Origin: Tribonema minus
Lineage: Eukaryota > Sar > Xanthophyceae > Tribonematales > Tribonemataceae
Assembly: GCA_017506865.1 (NCBI GenBank)
Contig: JAFCMP010000555.1
Coordinates: 124,001-188,000, forward strand
Reading direction: 5' to 3'
Length of the DNA stretch: 64,000 nucleotides
The translations under genes were made by a program, and so were the position numbers. This document shows positions 22,501 to 34,552 of this stretch, one piece after another (position 1 is the first letter of the stretch; each line of letters begins with the position of its first letter). The notes beneath the pieces were generated by a model. That model had not been told where the DNA came from. It made no database searches and saw only the letters and a program-made list of their open reading frames with translations.

Positions 22501-24684
22501 ACTGCGAGCTGCTGGGCCCTGTGCGCTTCGTGTCCATGAACGACGGCGCCATTTTGGAGGCGGTGGGCAGTTTTGGTGAGTCGAGTCGTTGAACACGTGA
22601 GTCGAGTCGTTGAACACGCGCTATGGACCGCGGTTATTGGTGGAAGGCACTTGCGGCTAACCACTCCTTGTCACCTACATAGAGCTCCACGACATTTTGA
22701 TTCGCTTTGATGACTTGGCATGGTGTGCCTAAAGTCTGACGTGGAGCGTCTCTCGTGGAAGTGCACGTTGAAGAAGAGTGCCGACAGTAAGCAGCTTTGG
22801 TGAGTCCGCTGGACACGCATCACCTGGCATGGTGTGTCTGAGGCCTGACGTGGAGCGTCTCTTGTGGAAGTGCATGTTGAAGAAGAGCGCCGACTGTTTT
22901 GAGGTCCCAGTCGCTGAGCGCGCCCCTCATGCCGGCCTTGCGTGTCTCAAGGTGATTCAACAACCTGGAGAAGGGCACATGCTCAAATGATGTTCAGCGC
23001 AACTGAGACCTGTGCATCACGTCATTTGCGTGACAAACTATCGATCCCTCCAGAACTGGTTTGGTCATCAAGGCCACTGAACACCGCATGCAAAAACGAG
23101 CGTTTCAACGTTCATCATCGCCCTTCATGTGAGAACTCAATGTTTCGACGTTCATCATCGCGGTTCATGTGAGAGCTCGTTGCCTTTTGCGCGAGGACTA
23201 ACAGAATGTGCACTCGCGCCCCCGCGCGCCGCCAGAGAACCTGCGCTTCAACGACCTCGAATAGGGCACGAACGAGAACGACGTGTAGCGTGGTTGAGCA
23301 CTGTGCATCACGTCAGCACACGACAAGACATCATTCCCTTCAGAACTATTTCAGTCATCTAGGCTGCTCAACACCTCATGTAAGGGCTCACCACACAACA
23401 CATTGTTGCCACCTGTGCGAGAACTAATGTATGCTCGCCGTGCGTGCGTTGCCAGAGAACCTGCGCTTCAACGACCTGGAGAAGGGCACATACGCGACGC
23501 TGTCGGGCGACGACGAGGGCTTTGAGTGCCACCTCAACATCGACCGCGTCAACGGCATCACCATGCTCACCAAGCCCGCCAAGGACGCCTCGCACGACCT
23601 GTACATCACGCGCTTCGTTGACGCCGAGGTGAGCGGCGGCGGCAGGCAGCGCTCTGTTGCTTTGGATGCCTAACCTCAACATTAACCCTAAACCCTATCC
23701 CTGATCCTAAGCCCGCCAAGGACGCCTCGCACGAGCTGTACATCACGCGGTTCGTCGACGCTGAGTCGAGCGGTGGTGGCAGCGCACTGTGGCAGTGCTC
23801 CGTTGCTTTTGGATGCATAATTCCAACTCTGATCCTAACTTTACAACGTAACCCCAGTTCGCCAAGGACGCCTAGCACGACCTGTACATCACGCGGTTCA
23901 TGGATGCCGAGGTCAGCTGCGGTGACAGCGCTCAGTTGCTCTTGGGCCTAACTTCAAACCGTGACCCTGATCCTAACCCTACACTATGCTCACCAAGCCT
24001 GCCAAGGACGCCTCGCACAAGCTGTACATCATGCAGGTCGTTTACGTCGAGGTGAGTGATGGCAGTGCTATGGTGCTTTTGAATGACGTATGCAGAAAGA
24101 ACCAGTGCTGATGGGCCGCCTGTAAGCTGCACTAGCGGCGTGTCACCCTTTCGTGCTGAGCGCTGCTGATGCTGCGGCGTGGCACGGCACGCGTCAGTCG
24201 GCGACGTCCGCCGTCGTCAGTAAACTTCAGCATGCTGTACGATTATGAGATGGTGGTCATCCTCGCTGCAAGCAGTGCTCTCGGCGTGATGCAAGAGCGC
24301 ATGGGCAACGCTTCGCTGTCGCGGTGTACTTTTGTCAGCGCTCTCTGCATCACACATGCCAGCAGGACGTTTCGTGCCTCGTTCTTATGATTCGCTTTAT
24401 TCCATTGGAGTTTCACAAGCGCATGATTACACGCCGGTCTGAGGCGGCAACAGGTGGCAGCAGCCCTTGCGGATTCTGTGCAAAGCGCACAAGATGATTG
24501 CACTCGTCCTAGCGCCAACGCTCCCATGGGTGTGCTCAATTCGTTGCCGCCGCCGCCGCATGCGCAGGGCAAGACCGTGCTGTCAGCGATGCTGCAGGCG
24601 GAGGGCGGGCAGTACGAGGAGGGCGCCGTGGCGTACTGGACCAAGCTGCGCGAAGCGTTCGGCGCAGAGCAGAAGCTGCAATGA
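19521..24684 (+). CDS. Plastid-targeted ChuX/HutX-like heme-utilisation-domain protein
   Basis: Four exons join in phase: 19521-19599, 22405-22575, 23456-23628 and 24568-24684, giving 179 residues plus TGA. Residues 1-22 form a signal peptide (MRAGIIIAALLAQALGVAA), followed by FFGAALTAPSRHLRAASALR, a transit-like stretch with Phe next to the expected cut and no acids. This is the two-part presequence of secondary red plastids. The mature part has LGPVRFVSMNDGAILEAVG, ECHLNIDRVNGITMLTKP, LYITRFVDAEGKTVL and WTKLREAFG. These match, in order, the VRFIxPSPGAVLEAxG, GHLxxDRCxxIxFVExP and FFNxDG blocks of the bacterial HutX/ChuX heme-trafficking family. The similarity is by eye and moderate, so heme binding is inferred. 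Exons 2 and 3 have echoes in the adjoining introns. Confidence 0.72.
21735..22300 (+). repeat. Upstream echoes of HutX-like exon 2 acceptor edge
   Basis: Three or four units before the real edge (22360-22450) share cgcacgtaacgctcaagctgcc, gcgcctcgccccccaccgcagccccc and cgctgcgc-tgaccgtc. The copies at about 21745-21845, 21905-22015 and 22135-22295 carry acceptor-like ccgcagcccc plus degraded exon starts. Each begins with a phrase like acttcaactacttcaagtactac. Confidence 0.85.
22626..22720. repeat. Dispersed repeat shared with 10355-10405 and 57160-57250
   Basis: The line ggttattggtggaaggcacttgcggctaaccactccttgtcaccta recurs with changes at 10362-10405 and 57171-57215. Here and at 57215 it is followed by a similar gctcyacgaywttttgattcg. 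No coding function is seen. It is followed by a local tandem duplication (about 22715-22780 and 22825-22890, tggcatggtgtgcctaaag and gacgtggagcgtctct). Confidence 0.65.
23195..24070 (+). repeat. Echoes on both sides of HutX-like exon 3
   Basis: An upstream echo at 23215-23275 repeats the acceptor edge (gccagagaacctgcgcttcaacgacctcga, then a stop). Three downstream echoes at about 23708-23775, 23860-23920 and 23988-24055 repeat the exon end GCCAAGGACGCCTCGCACGACCTGTACATCACGCG with one to several changes. The last two end at GAG/gtcagc and GAG/gtgagt. CCCTAA-like words lie between them. Confidence 0.88.
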
Positions 24685-26484
24685 TGGCGCGTGTGCGCAC
24701 GCGGCTCGAACCGCGCCGACACAGGTGTCCCCCCCCATAATCCAGGGGGTGAAAAGGGAGGGGGAGGGGGCTCAGGGGACACCGCTGGCGGGCACCCATG
24801 GATGGGTGGGTGGTGCCTCGCACGCTTCATACTCTTGAGGAAGCATAGGCGGGACACCGGGGCGAGGGGAGGGGGGGGGGGGGGGCTGTTGTTCATTGGG
24901 CAAAATAAGCCACAGGGGGTGCGCGCTTGAGTCAAAGCTGCAGCGGCGGTGCGCATTCCGTGCTCTGACGCGGGCAGCATCCACTGCGCGGTCACGCATC
25001 GCAGCGAGAGCTAAACGGTTATAGTTGAAGTTGACTTGACGGCTGCACACACATTTGTGGGGGCGACTACTGTAGGGTTACAGACTGCACATCACACAGA
25101 CGAGTAATGGACACATGATTCTATTGTATTTCAGGAGAAAAACTATGAATTTGGCGTTCATGTCCATGGAGCTTCCAGCCATGCTGCCCCTCTGCGTTGG
25201 CATTTGGTGCGGTGTACCATGCGCGCCTTGCCGTGCCAAAGTTCATCAGAGATGCAGGTGCCGCAGAGGGGTGTTGGGCATGCACAGCATAGCGTAAGGG
25301 TAAAATCTTGTAGTTCAGGTGGTGCCAAGGCCACAACAACAGCAGTGCTTCCCGTCACTGGGACTGAGAGTGACTCGTGTATTGTGCGCATTGTGCTTGC
25401 TCATATTTCGTGCCTTGGGCCTGTCCTGAGGCAGTGGCGTTGACGCTCGATTGCACTTTGAAGTAATGGCGCCAGCCTGCATCGCAGGCAGTGCAGCATT
25501 GGGGGGTGCTCACCATTGTCAGACCGGCGTCTGCACGCCAGCTCACATGCTGTGCCGTCTGCGCCTTTGAAGATCTGTATGGCCTGTCTTTGAATACGGA
25601 GGATGTGATGTTTATCGCCAGTGTTTGCAGCCATGTCATCAAGGAGCCACTGCAGCCGTGCAAGCAAGACCCATACGACGGTGTCACATGTAACAGCAAC
25701 ATTATAATTGAATCTTGTGCGCAGAAACGGTGCCGACCACGTAGACGATCACTCTGAAGACATCAAATATCAGCGTCAGACCATGCTTGTAGACAAAGGA
25801 GCAAATGCGTCAACACGTCTACCACAAGCCACGACCAGCGATAAACATGCATGTTTTCGAGGGTGGTGCTCGATGCAGGATGCTATTGCGGAGCGACTGG
25901 GCTGGGAGTGGTGGGTTTGGTGGGAATTGTGGGTCGTTGGGGTGGGTGGGTGTGACAAAGCGAACAAGCGTGGCCAGAGGGCGATGTCCTAGGATTGTCT
26001 ATCAAGTCTACTCGAACTGCGAGTAAGCGAGGGCCGCCTGCACAGATTTCACCAACGCACACTGTCGCCAGTTTATTCCGGTCCCAGCTCCGACAGCCGT
26101 CTACGACGAGGTCGGAGCCGCCCTTCCGGCGCTCGGGAAAGCGCTGTGCTGGTAGAGACACCTCATCTAATACTGACAGTTCAGATGTGTACAGTTGACA
26201 GGTGTTAGCCCGCACCTCTGTACACGCTTGTCCACCACAGTCGCACAGTGTCAAATCACGCGGAGGGTGGGTCTCCAGAGCATCACCACTCGCAAAAAGA
26301 GAGAGAGATGTTTTTGCTGCGAATAAAAAAGTCGTTACACCCGAACTTGAAGTCCCAACTTCCAGTGGTGGCAAAAAGGTTTCAGTGGATCCAGAGCACA
26401 AAGCGCCTTTACCTTCACTTGAAATCGAAGCGCCGCTCCCTGGGACCATACGCTGAGCTTGCAACTCCTACAACTCCCGGAACC
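24685..26484. other. Intergenic region before the nucleoplasmin-like gene
   Basis: No supported gene is seen in about 1.8 kb. Just after the HutX-like stop is a foldable G/C stretch with ggtgtcccc (24724) and ggggacacc (24774), a possible hairpin or 3' end signal. A minus-strand open frame at 25883-26464 lacks recognisable domains and is not called. A TG-rich stretch lies at 25905-25955. Confidence 0.5.
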
Positions 26485-29400
26485 ATGGCGACTTGTCCCT
26501 GGGGTAAGTCAAGGCTCTCGACACAGCGTGCCTCGCCCCGCCCCCTCTTGGCTAGATGTGCTGATCTCTCAATCGTTTCCTTCCGTGCCGGTTGTCCTTG
26601 ACCGCAGCGTGTCAAGTGCAGGCAGGCAAGACCCTGTCCACCGATGTCCGCGAGGAGCTGGTGCTGAACGTCACGCAGGTGCGCGACAAATCTTGTTTCA
26701 CTGTCTATCAGCAAGCTGAATGCAGTGTTGTCGCCAGGCGTGTGCAAAGCCGTGCAGTCTTGGGAGCACCTAGATGAATGCTGCATCATTCAATTGCCAA
26801 CTGAGCTTGTCGTTTGACTGTCACCATTTACAGCCACTGATCAGGGTGGGGCGGCACAAATCCCGCGCCTCGGACGGTCGACGGTGTGCTGCTCTTCAGT
26901 AGCAAGCTTGAAACCTCGCCCAATTTTGTTTCAAGTGCTTTCCAAAAGTGCGCCACTTACCAGTGTAGAAGGCCACGATGGTGCTGTCCAATGCTGAGTT
27001 GCACAGGTCGGCCAGCAAAAGCTGGAGAAGTGTGTTCTGAGTTCTTGCCAGCGTTTATCTTGCCATTTTTCAGCGTGTAGAGCTGACCACACTTTGCGAG
27101 CACTGATTGTGTGCCGCCCAAGAGTACCAAAATTTACGATAAAAAAAACAATTACCCTGATCATTTGCAGTTCTGAGCCAGCCAGTCTCATTGGCCTGCT
27201 GGTTGGTGATCAGGTGCCTCACGGGACGGCTTTACCAACTGCGATGACCCCGACAGTAACCAAAACCCATCTTCACTGGGTACTCTGGTGGCACTTGAGC
27301 TGCGTGAGCTTCCGTCCCCTGGATCTGTGACTGCAGCAGCAGCGGGGATGGCGGTGTGCCCTCGTCCACCATCTGAAAGGCTGCGCGCCGTCAGCACCTC
27401 ACCTCCCATGCCTCATCATTGAATCTCACTCGCCTGCTACGCTGTCTGCCATGCCTGCAGCGAGTGCTGCTCGTGCGCATGCTCGTGGCCAGTAGCACTG
27501 GTCAGAAAAACGCTTTTAAGCCGCACCCCTCACCGGCTGTTGTGATGCGCCGATCAGCTCAGTCATATCTGGTCGGCTGAGCCGGTTGCAGTTCAACAGA
27601 CTATAGGTGCTGCTGGCGGCAATGCAAGTCGGCGTTCGCGAACTCTCTGGCAGAGACACTGTCTGCACAGAACACCACGGGTTGACGACGTCAGACCCGG
27701 CGCAGTGATGCTCAGCAACGGAGCTAGCAGCTTGTTGAAGTTTCATGATGAGCATGAGCCATATGCTCCGGCGGTGCGGCGGGGACCGCACATGGCCGCA
27801 GCAGTGCTCATGAAAACTTCAACAATGCTCATGCAAACCTCAAGAACGCCCCTTGCGCCCCGCTCCCATCTGCAGGCGGTGCTCCTGCTTCCCTCGGACG
27901 CGAAGGCGGATGAAGGCAAGGCGTGCACGCTGTGGGCGGAGACCATGGACATTGAGGAGAAGGACATCAAGTACGCCGTGTGCGTGCTGAGGCCCAAGGT
28001 GAGCGCGACCCCCCATACCTCAACTTCAAGTTGCAAGTCTTCAGGCAGTTTTGACAAGAGAGATATTTGTAGCGCCTGTGCATCATCACACGAGCGTCCC
28101 TCTGCTGACCGTCATCTGCTGCGCCTGGGGGGTAGGGTCAGGGTTAGGGCGAGGCCCAAGGGGAGCGACCCTTACGCCTCAACTTGACTTTTGACTTCTA
28201 GTCTGCAGGCACTTGCGACAAGAGATCTTGTAACGCCTGTACATCGCCACCTGCACATCGTCAGCGTGCGACTACTGACGGTTTGTGTGGCCGAGTCGCG
28301 CTCGTCACCGCGACGCGAATGGCAGCAGCCACTGCATCTGCCCGCTGTTCCGGCATTGCGCATTGTTTTCGCCTGCCCCTCTGCACGCTGGGACTCTCGC
28401 AGAACAGCTCCCTGGACTTGAAGTACAACTAAGCTGCTCACATCATGTGGCGCCGCAATTGTGGTTTGGCCTGATAGCATTTTCTGGCTTGCCATCCAAG
28501 TAAGTGTTCAAGAGCCCTCATCGCGGCCCTCATTAATTCAAATAAGCTGTGTGTGATGCCGGTGACTGGTCGCTCCTGTCCAAAAGGAACATCCCTTGGT
28601 GCTCTGTGAACAACGGGCTTCAAATGGGGAAATGGGCCGCAAGAGGTGCCAGCTGATGCCCGGCTACGGCAACATAAAATCGCAACAGGGAGCGTCACTG
28701 TGACAAAAGTTGAAGTTATCACCAGCTGCCAGAGCAGAAGTGCTGTTCCAGCAACTGATGCAATTGACCCCCCCCCCCCCCCTTCCAGGCCTGCGAGAAT
28801 GCAACGCTGATCATGGTAGTCTTACCATGTCGGATTTCGTCATTACTGATGCCCCGCCCCCCCCCATTATCATGCCGGTGACACCCCCCCCCCCCCCCCC
28901 CCCCCCCAGGCCTGTGAGAACGCAACCCTGACCATGGTCATCTCCAGCGTGGCGCCCGTCCTGTTCACGGTGACGGGGGGACCCGCCGGCGCGACCGTGC
29001 ACGTGTCGGGCTACTACCAGCCGGCGCCCAACTTTGAGGAGGACAGCGATGATGACGAGGAGGACAGCGAGGAGGGGGAGCTCGACATGAAGATGGCGCT
29101 GGCACGGCGCATGGCGCAGATGCAGGTGAGCGCATGTATGTATGTATATATAGAGAGATGTACACCTTCAGTACAAGCAGAGTACAAGTAGAGTACTTTG
29201 AGGAGGACAGCGACAATGACGAGGAGGACAGCGCGGAGGGGAAGCTCGACATGAAGATGGCGCTGGCGCGGCGCATGGCGCAGATACAGGTGGGCGTCTA
29301 AGAAAGGGGGGGGGGGGGGGGATATGTATGTATGTAGATGTACACCTTCAGTACGAGTAGACTGCAGTGTGGGCCTCGTCACTGCGATTCTGTACTTCAA

Positions 29401-31964
29401 ACTCAAGTACACCAGTGAGGGGAGCTGGACCTGGACCTGAAGATGGCTCACGCTGCTGCGCGCGCGCTCCTGGCTCTGCAGAACGGACAGGGCAGCGACG
29501 ACAACGATGAAGACGACGATGGGGAGGTTTGTGTAGGTAGGTATGCAGTCATCCAGTATCCTGGAACGTCACTGTGAGTCTTATAGGTGAAGTACATCCT
29601 TTGAAGTGCACTTTTGGAGGCTCACGCTGCTGCGTGCGCGTCCGGCGCTGCAGAACGGACAGGGCAGCGACGACGACGAAGACGATGAAGACGATGAGGA
29701 GGAGGCGGCTGCGATGAAGGCGGCGGTCGCTGACATGGAGGATGATGATGAGGAGTCGGACGAGGAGGAGGCGCCGCAGCTGCAGCCGGTCAAGGCGGCG
29801 GCGCCGGCCAAGAAGCAGCAGCAGCAGAAGGGGGGCAAGGTGAGGTTGGGGTGTGTGGCGGGCCCGGCAGCAACTGCCAGTAGGTAACTTCAGTGTTGAA
29901 GTGGACCAGGACGAGTGATTATTGTTGTTGAAGTGGCGCCTGCGGCAGCTGTGGAAGGGCAGACGTACATTTTGGAGTTCACCAAGAGTAGAGAGGGTGG
30001 CTTGCAGGCGTCACACAAACAATGACGCGTCACTGTTGGAGTTTTTCAGTGCACGAGGAGGAGGTGCCTCAGTGGCGGTTGGTCAGGGCAGCACAAGAAG
30101 TGAAGCGGCAGCAGAGGGGCGGGGAGGGCAAGGGTAGTTGTTAGGTTGCGGAGAGAAGAGAGGGTGGTGCTGGGCATGAAACTTTGGTGCGGCTTCATGT
30201 TCACTTTGAAGTTCGCAAGCGCTGCGCGCAGCCGCAGCTGAGGTTTTCATGAAACTCACCGGTAGCCCGTCGTAACGCGGCATACAGTGGGGAGGCGGTC
30301 ACGACGGAATAGTTTAACCTGCAAGCGGTGCGCGACGCCGTGAGCACTGCTTTACACCATGCGACAGCGCTCCACGATCAAGGTCGGTGTTTGGCGCAGC
30401 TGGTCAAGGCAGTGCGCGCAGCGATCAACAACTCGGACCAGGGCTGGGCAAAGTTGAAGCCGCTGTTGAAGTCACTGCGAGTAGGTGAATCAGTAATAGG
30501 GTATATATCAGTTGCGTCAAAAGACCACAGGCCAGACAGCAGTGCTCGCTGTATGCTGGTGGACCTTTGAATGCGCCGGCTGGCGTCAGCTCCCACATAG
30601 GTCCTGTTTTGAGACCAGGTCCTGATTCTCTTGCAGTACCAAGCACTCAGTGAAAGCCACCATCACTGATTACTTGCTTGCCGAACACTCATCAGAGGCG
30701 ACAATCAGTAATCACTCACTTGCCTCATCGCCTGCCCGCACCTTGATGGCCCGGAGCACTGCAGCCTGTCTACTTGCGACGCGGTGTGCGCGCACCCCAT
30801 AGCGCTGTGTTGCAAGCCCCTAATCGTTTCAGTAGTTTCAGAGTAGTGTCAGAGACTGCCCTCTGTTCTGCTCCGACAGGCCTGTTGTCATCCGAGTCCT
30901 GTAGCTAGTTGCCTTCTCAATGTGTGTGTGCGTGTTTTGTTTGCTGTTTGTGGTTCGGCCCAGGGCCAGGCCGCGAAGCCCGCACCCGCGGCCAAGGCGC
31001 CTGCGGCTAAGGCACCTGCTGCGAAGCCTGCACCCGCCGCCAAGCCTGCTGCCAAGGTCAGCGCTGAGCATGCGCCACGTACTCTGTTGCTGTCCATTCA
31101 GTTAATTCACGTACTTGCTGTGTGCGGAGCTGCATGCGAGTGCCTCTGAGGTTGTGCGATGCGTCAAGTCGAGGCGACTCGGGCATAACTCACGTAACGG
31201 TCACACGTTGGGTGCACTCAACGGAACCAACGGACTCCGTACATCCCAAGTACTTTGATATGGTTGCCGTCGATGCTGCCGCTGGCAACAGTACTGTCAA
31301 CGCTTCATTATACTTCTTCTGCACATGATGTAGTCCAGACCCGGCCAGTCAGAGGCTGTGCAACCCAACGTCTCTTTCAGTACGACTTGGTTGTCGTTGA
31401 TGCACCTCTGTCAGGCGTGGGGCGGGGGGAAGCGGGCGCGCAGACCGACCCTGAAAGCACACACCAGGTAATCCTCGTTCCCCTCGCCTTGACGGTCCTG
31501 CTGGTCGCACGTGCAAGGAGCGTACGCCCTGCTGCTACAAAACGGCTGCTGTTGCATCCGGCAACGGAACCACAGGCACACAGCGCAGACAGCCGGTGGA
31601 GTGCGCATCAGCACATTCCCGGAAGGAAGTGAGTCATTTCTCGCAGCTGCATCGCATGGCGACGGAATCACTGGCTAACAGCGCAGATGACCGGTGGGGG
31701 TGTGTTTTGCGCAACCCCGGGAAAAGCGAGTCGTTGCGTCGCTGGTTTGTCACATGAACCGCCACGTGCAGACGGCTCGACAGAAAGTGTTCATTTTCAC
31801 TGCAGCTCACAATCAACTGCGCGCGTGACCCGCAGCAGGCGGAGGCAAAGGCGCCCGCGCCCGCAGCCGCTAAGCCCGCGGACGGCGAGAGCGGCTCAAA
31901 AAAGAAGAAGTCCAAAAACAAGAAGCGCAAGCACAACGACGGCAGCGCCGTGGAGGCGGCATAG
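26485..31964 (+). CDS. Nucleoplasmin-like (HD2 / FKBP-NPL type) acidic nuclear histone-chaperone-like protein
   Basis: Seven exons join in phase: 26485-26503, 26608-26678, 27876-27998, 28910-29125, 29654-29839, 30964-31056 and 31836-31964, giving 278 residues plus TAG. The first 110 residues fit the nucleoplasmin-like fold of plant HD2 proteins and nucleolar FKBPs: CPWACQVQAGK (compare FWGVEVKPGK), LVLNVTQAVL (compare LHLSQASL), YAVCVLRPK and the closing strand VHVSGYYQP (compare VYFCGYQ). Then come acidic tracts (EEDSDDDEEDSEEGE; DDDEDDEDDEEE; MEDDDEESDEEE), a Lys/Ala/Pro-rich linker with PAAKAPAAK repeats resembling a linker-histone tail, and a basic end (KKKKSKNKKRK), probably nuclear or nucleolar targeting. 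No FKBP isomerase domain or zinc finger is visible. Binding histones is inferred from the family. Exons 4 and 5 have echoes in nearby introns. Confidence 0.82.
28770..29535 (+). repeat. Echoes around nucleoplasmin-like exons 4 and 5
   Basis: Upstream of exon 4, 28770-28815 repeats a C run plus aggcctgcgagaatgcaacg (real: agGCCTGTGAGAACGCAACC). Downstream, 29198-29292 repeats the exon end coding the acidic tract and MKMALARRMAQ with donor caggtggg, and 29410-29450 is a further scrap. Before exon 5, 29460-29530 repeats ctgcagaacggacagggcagcgacgac. These units overlap real exon coding, so gene prediction programs could be misled. Confidence 0.85.
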
Positions 31965-32735
31965 AGCTGAGCGCTGACGTTGCGAGCGCCGCGCCTTTGC
32001 AGCGGCGGCGCCGTGTGGTGGCAGCAGCTGAAGCCCCGGCTGGAAAGTATACCTTGCCAAGAGGGAGAGGGGTTGGGGGATGGGGGTACGGTGGGGGGTT
32101 TTGGGGGGGCAAGTCATGGACAGTGCTCGGCATGCTGTGTGAGTCTTGTGCGCTGCCGTGCACGCAGCGATAGGCCTCGGCATATCTGATGGGACAAGCG
32201 AGAGGATCACACAACCTGGACAATTTATCACAGCAGGACAGCTACAGTAGTGAGGTACTGGCAGCCATGCATGCAGATGCTAGCCTGCATAGCTGCAGCA
32301 CTGCGTAGAGCGGGCCAGAACTGCCCCCGCGTGTAGCGTAGAACCGTCACCGGGCTTGAGAACGTCGAGCGGTGCCATGGCATTTTGTGGCGGTAATGAC
32401 AGGCACCCTTGGCTGCGTGCGTATTCGTGCTGCCTTTCAACCTGTGCTTGAAGCACGGTGGACATGCTTGCAGGTGCTTGTTCTGCTCATGGCCTCGTGT
32501 GTACTTGAAGGTGAAGCAGTTGCAAAGCACGTGTGCAAATCTTCTCTCGTTTGTGTAGCTTTGGTGGTCCTTGCGCATACCTGTTCGTTGCGCCCTGTGG
32601 TATTTGACTCAGCTCTGTCGAGTTGCAGTTTTTCCTCGTATGGCTGTCTGGTATCACCGCTCGTCGTCTAAGGGTTTGGGTTAGGGTTTGCTGAGCAAGG
32701 ACTGCTGGTCGGTTGGCTGTGTGCTGAAGGTTTGA
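31965..32735. other. 3' flank of the nucleoplasmin-like gene, G-rich
   Basis: No gene is seen. The stretch 32058-32112 has many G runs (gggagaggggttgggggatggggg), a possible G-quadruplex near the 3' end of the transcript. A TTAGGG-like patch lies at 32668-32690. Confidence 0.5.
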
Positions 32736-34082
32736 TGTTTTTAACACCACTCTTATCTGTGAAGCTGTAGCCCCCGCTAGGCAGGAAAGGCACACAAACA
32801 TTAGAGGCCAAAGGAATTGGTCTCCAGGGGCAAATTGCCGAAACTCCCAGGAGTACTTGCTGAGGACTCCGCAATCATGCTGGCTTCAACATAACTTGAA
32901 ATGCACAACGGGACACCGTCGAACCAGACCCAAGCAGAGACAACGCTGGGGCGCATGCTCATCACTTTTCATGCTGTATGTACGAAGTTCTACAGACAAA
33001 ATGAAGCATCCACGGTGTGGGTACCACATGGGGCGAGGTGTGGCGTGCAAGCTTTTGCATGCTACATGCAAAAGTGAGAACCACGGCAGCAACAACTGGC
33101 ATACAGCAAGGCATTTGCACAGCCCCAGGTGAAAATCACTGAGTGAACCACAAGAACGCATCAGGTGTTATCGTCTAGCTGTGCAGACCATGTACAGTCA
33201 TGGAAGGCAAAGTCAACTTGCAAGCGACTGACAGGAGCCTCAGACCTCGCACTGGCGTGCAGCGGGCGGGTATACATGGCGATTTACAAAGCGCGTTGAG
33301 ACTTTTGAAGGTGTTCAAAGGATGCATGTAGATTCTGGTTGTAAGCTGGACATCCGCCATCTGGTTTTTTTTGCCGCAAGCGAGAAATGACAAGAAGCGC
33401 AGATGGCGAATGGCAATTCTGCGCTGCAGCTGATGGTGTTGCGGGTGCACACGCCCTTTCGACGGCATCGAAACACTCCTGTGCCACAGCATGTTACATG
33501 GCCTTTTTGCGAAGCCCTGCTCAGGCGTGGCCAGACCGCCACCCGCTGTCTCAATGCCATATACATCATTGTAAATGCATGGAAGAAAGCGAACATGGCT
33601 TCGTCAAGTCCAGGGCACCAGACGTACAGAGCGCAGCACACATTGCATGTGCAACATCATCATTCTGCGAGCATTGTGGACTTTGGTGCGCAGTGCCCAT
33701 CCCCCCCCCCCCCCCCCCCCCCCTGTTGGCTCACCTTGACACCTTGAAATGCCTACATGATGCGTACGCCGCAAACTACAGCACCTGAAACGTTCCGTGT
33801 GTCCCAGGCTAGATGCAGCCTCTCATTGAAGCAGCAGGCAAAGCGTTTGCCTTGCGAGTTCAGGGGCGGCTCCCATCCCCTACTTCAAGTTTGTGACCAC
33901 TTCGGTTGATCATGCACTGTGCACCACTTGCAAATGAGAGCACTGCTGCAATTTACAACAATCGGGCATTGCCGATTAAGCCTTACCTCTGCCTTTAGAC
34001 CAGGTATGACAGTGGTAATGCAACATTCACGCTGGCACCTGGCAACATCAGGGTTGTCATGTGCCCCCCCCCCCCCCCCCCC

Positions 34083-34270
34083 CGAAGCCCATATTTGGGC
34101 CAGCCTGGCCCAAATATCTCGTGGGCCAGGTAGGCCACGTCATCCGCTGAGAACTGCGCTGCTGTCGCACCCGAAGAGACACTCATTGTGCCCAGCAAAG
34201 CGCCCTGGTGGCGTACGACAGCTACTACACCAGCAGAGCGTTGGCGGATGGGGCGAGGCTTGCAGAGCTT
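34083..34270 (+). repeat. MULE left terminal inverted repeat
   Basis: It pairs with 43001-43201. Positions 34091-34117 form a perfect palindrome with arms ATATTTGGGCCAG / CTGGCCCAAATAT around one C. The matching continues through gtgggccaggtaggccacg to gttggcggatggggcgag. Confidence 0.92.
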
Positions 34271-34552
34271 GATACACTGACAACTTTTGAGGCCTTGGCG
34301 ACCGCCACAGCTCTCCAGGTGCGGCGTCACGCGAAATGCACCTCTCACTGCGCCAACTGTCGTTGCCGCACTACTGCTTGTCTGTGTGTTCACGTTGGAC
34401 AAGTTGCTTGTGCACCATTGAGTGGAGCACACAGCACCAAGCAACGCATCAAGTTACGTACATTTATAAGTATGCGCTTGAACCCTGCGTGAGCACAAAA
34501 CGTATTCGCTTTTGCTGAATTCAGTTCCTGTTGTGGCGCCACAGATCCTGAG

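Noticed and set aside
24243..24995. 250-residue open frame on the minus strand
   Set aside because: It lies antisense to HutX-like exon 4 and its flanks, is low in complexity at the Pro runs, and has no recognisable domain.
25883..26464. 193-residue open frame on the minus strand upstream of the nucleoplasmin-like gene
   Set aside because: No domain, no splice partners and no support beyond length. It could be the start of a divergent gene, but nothing confirms it.
32668..32690. TTAGGG-like tract as a chromosome end
   Set aside because: It is only a few imperfect units with genes on both sides, so it is interstitial.
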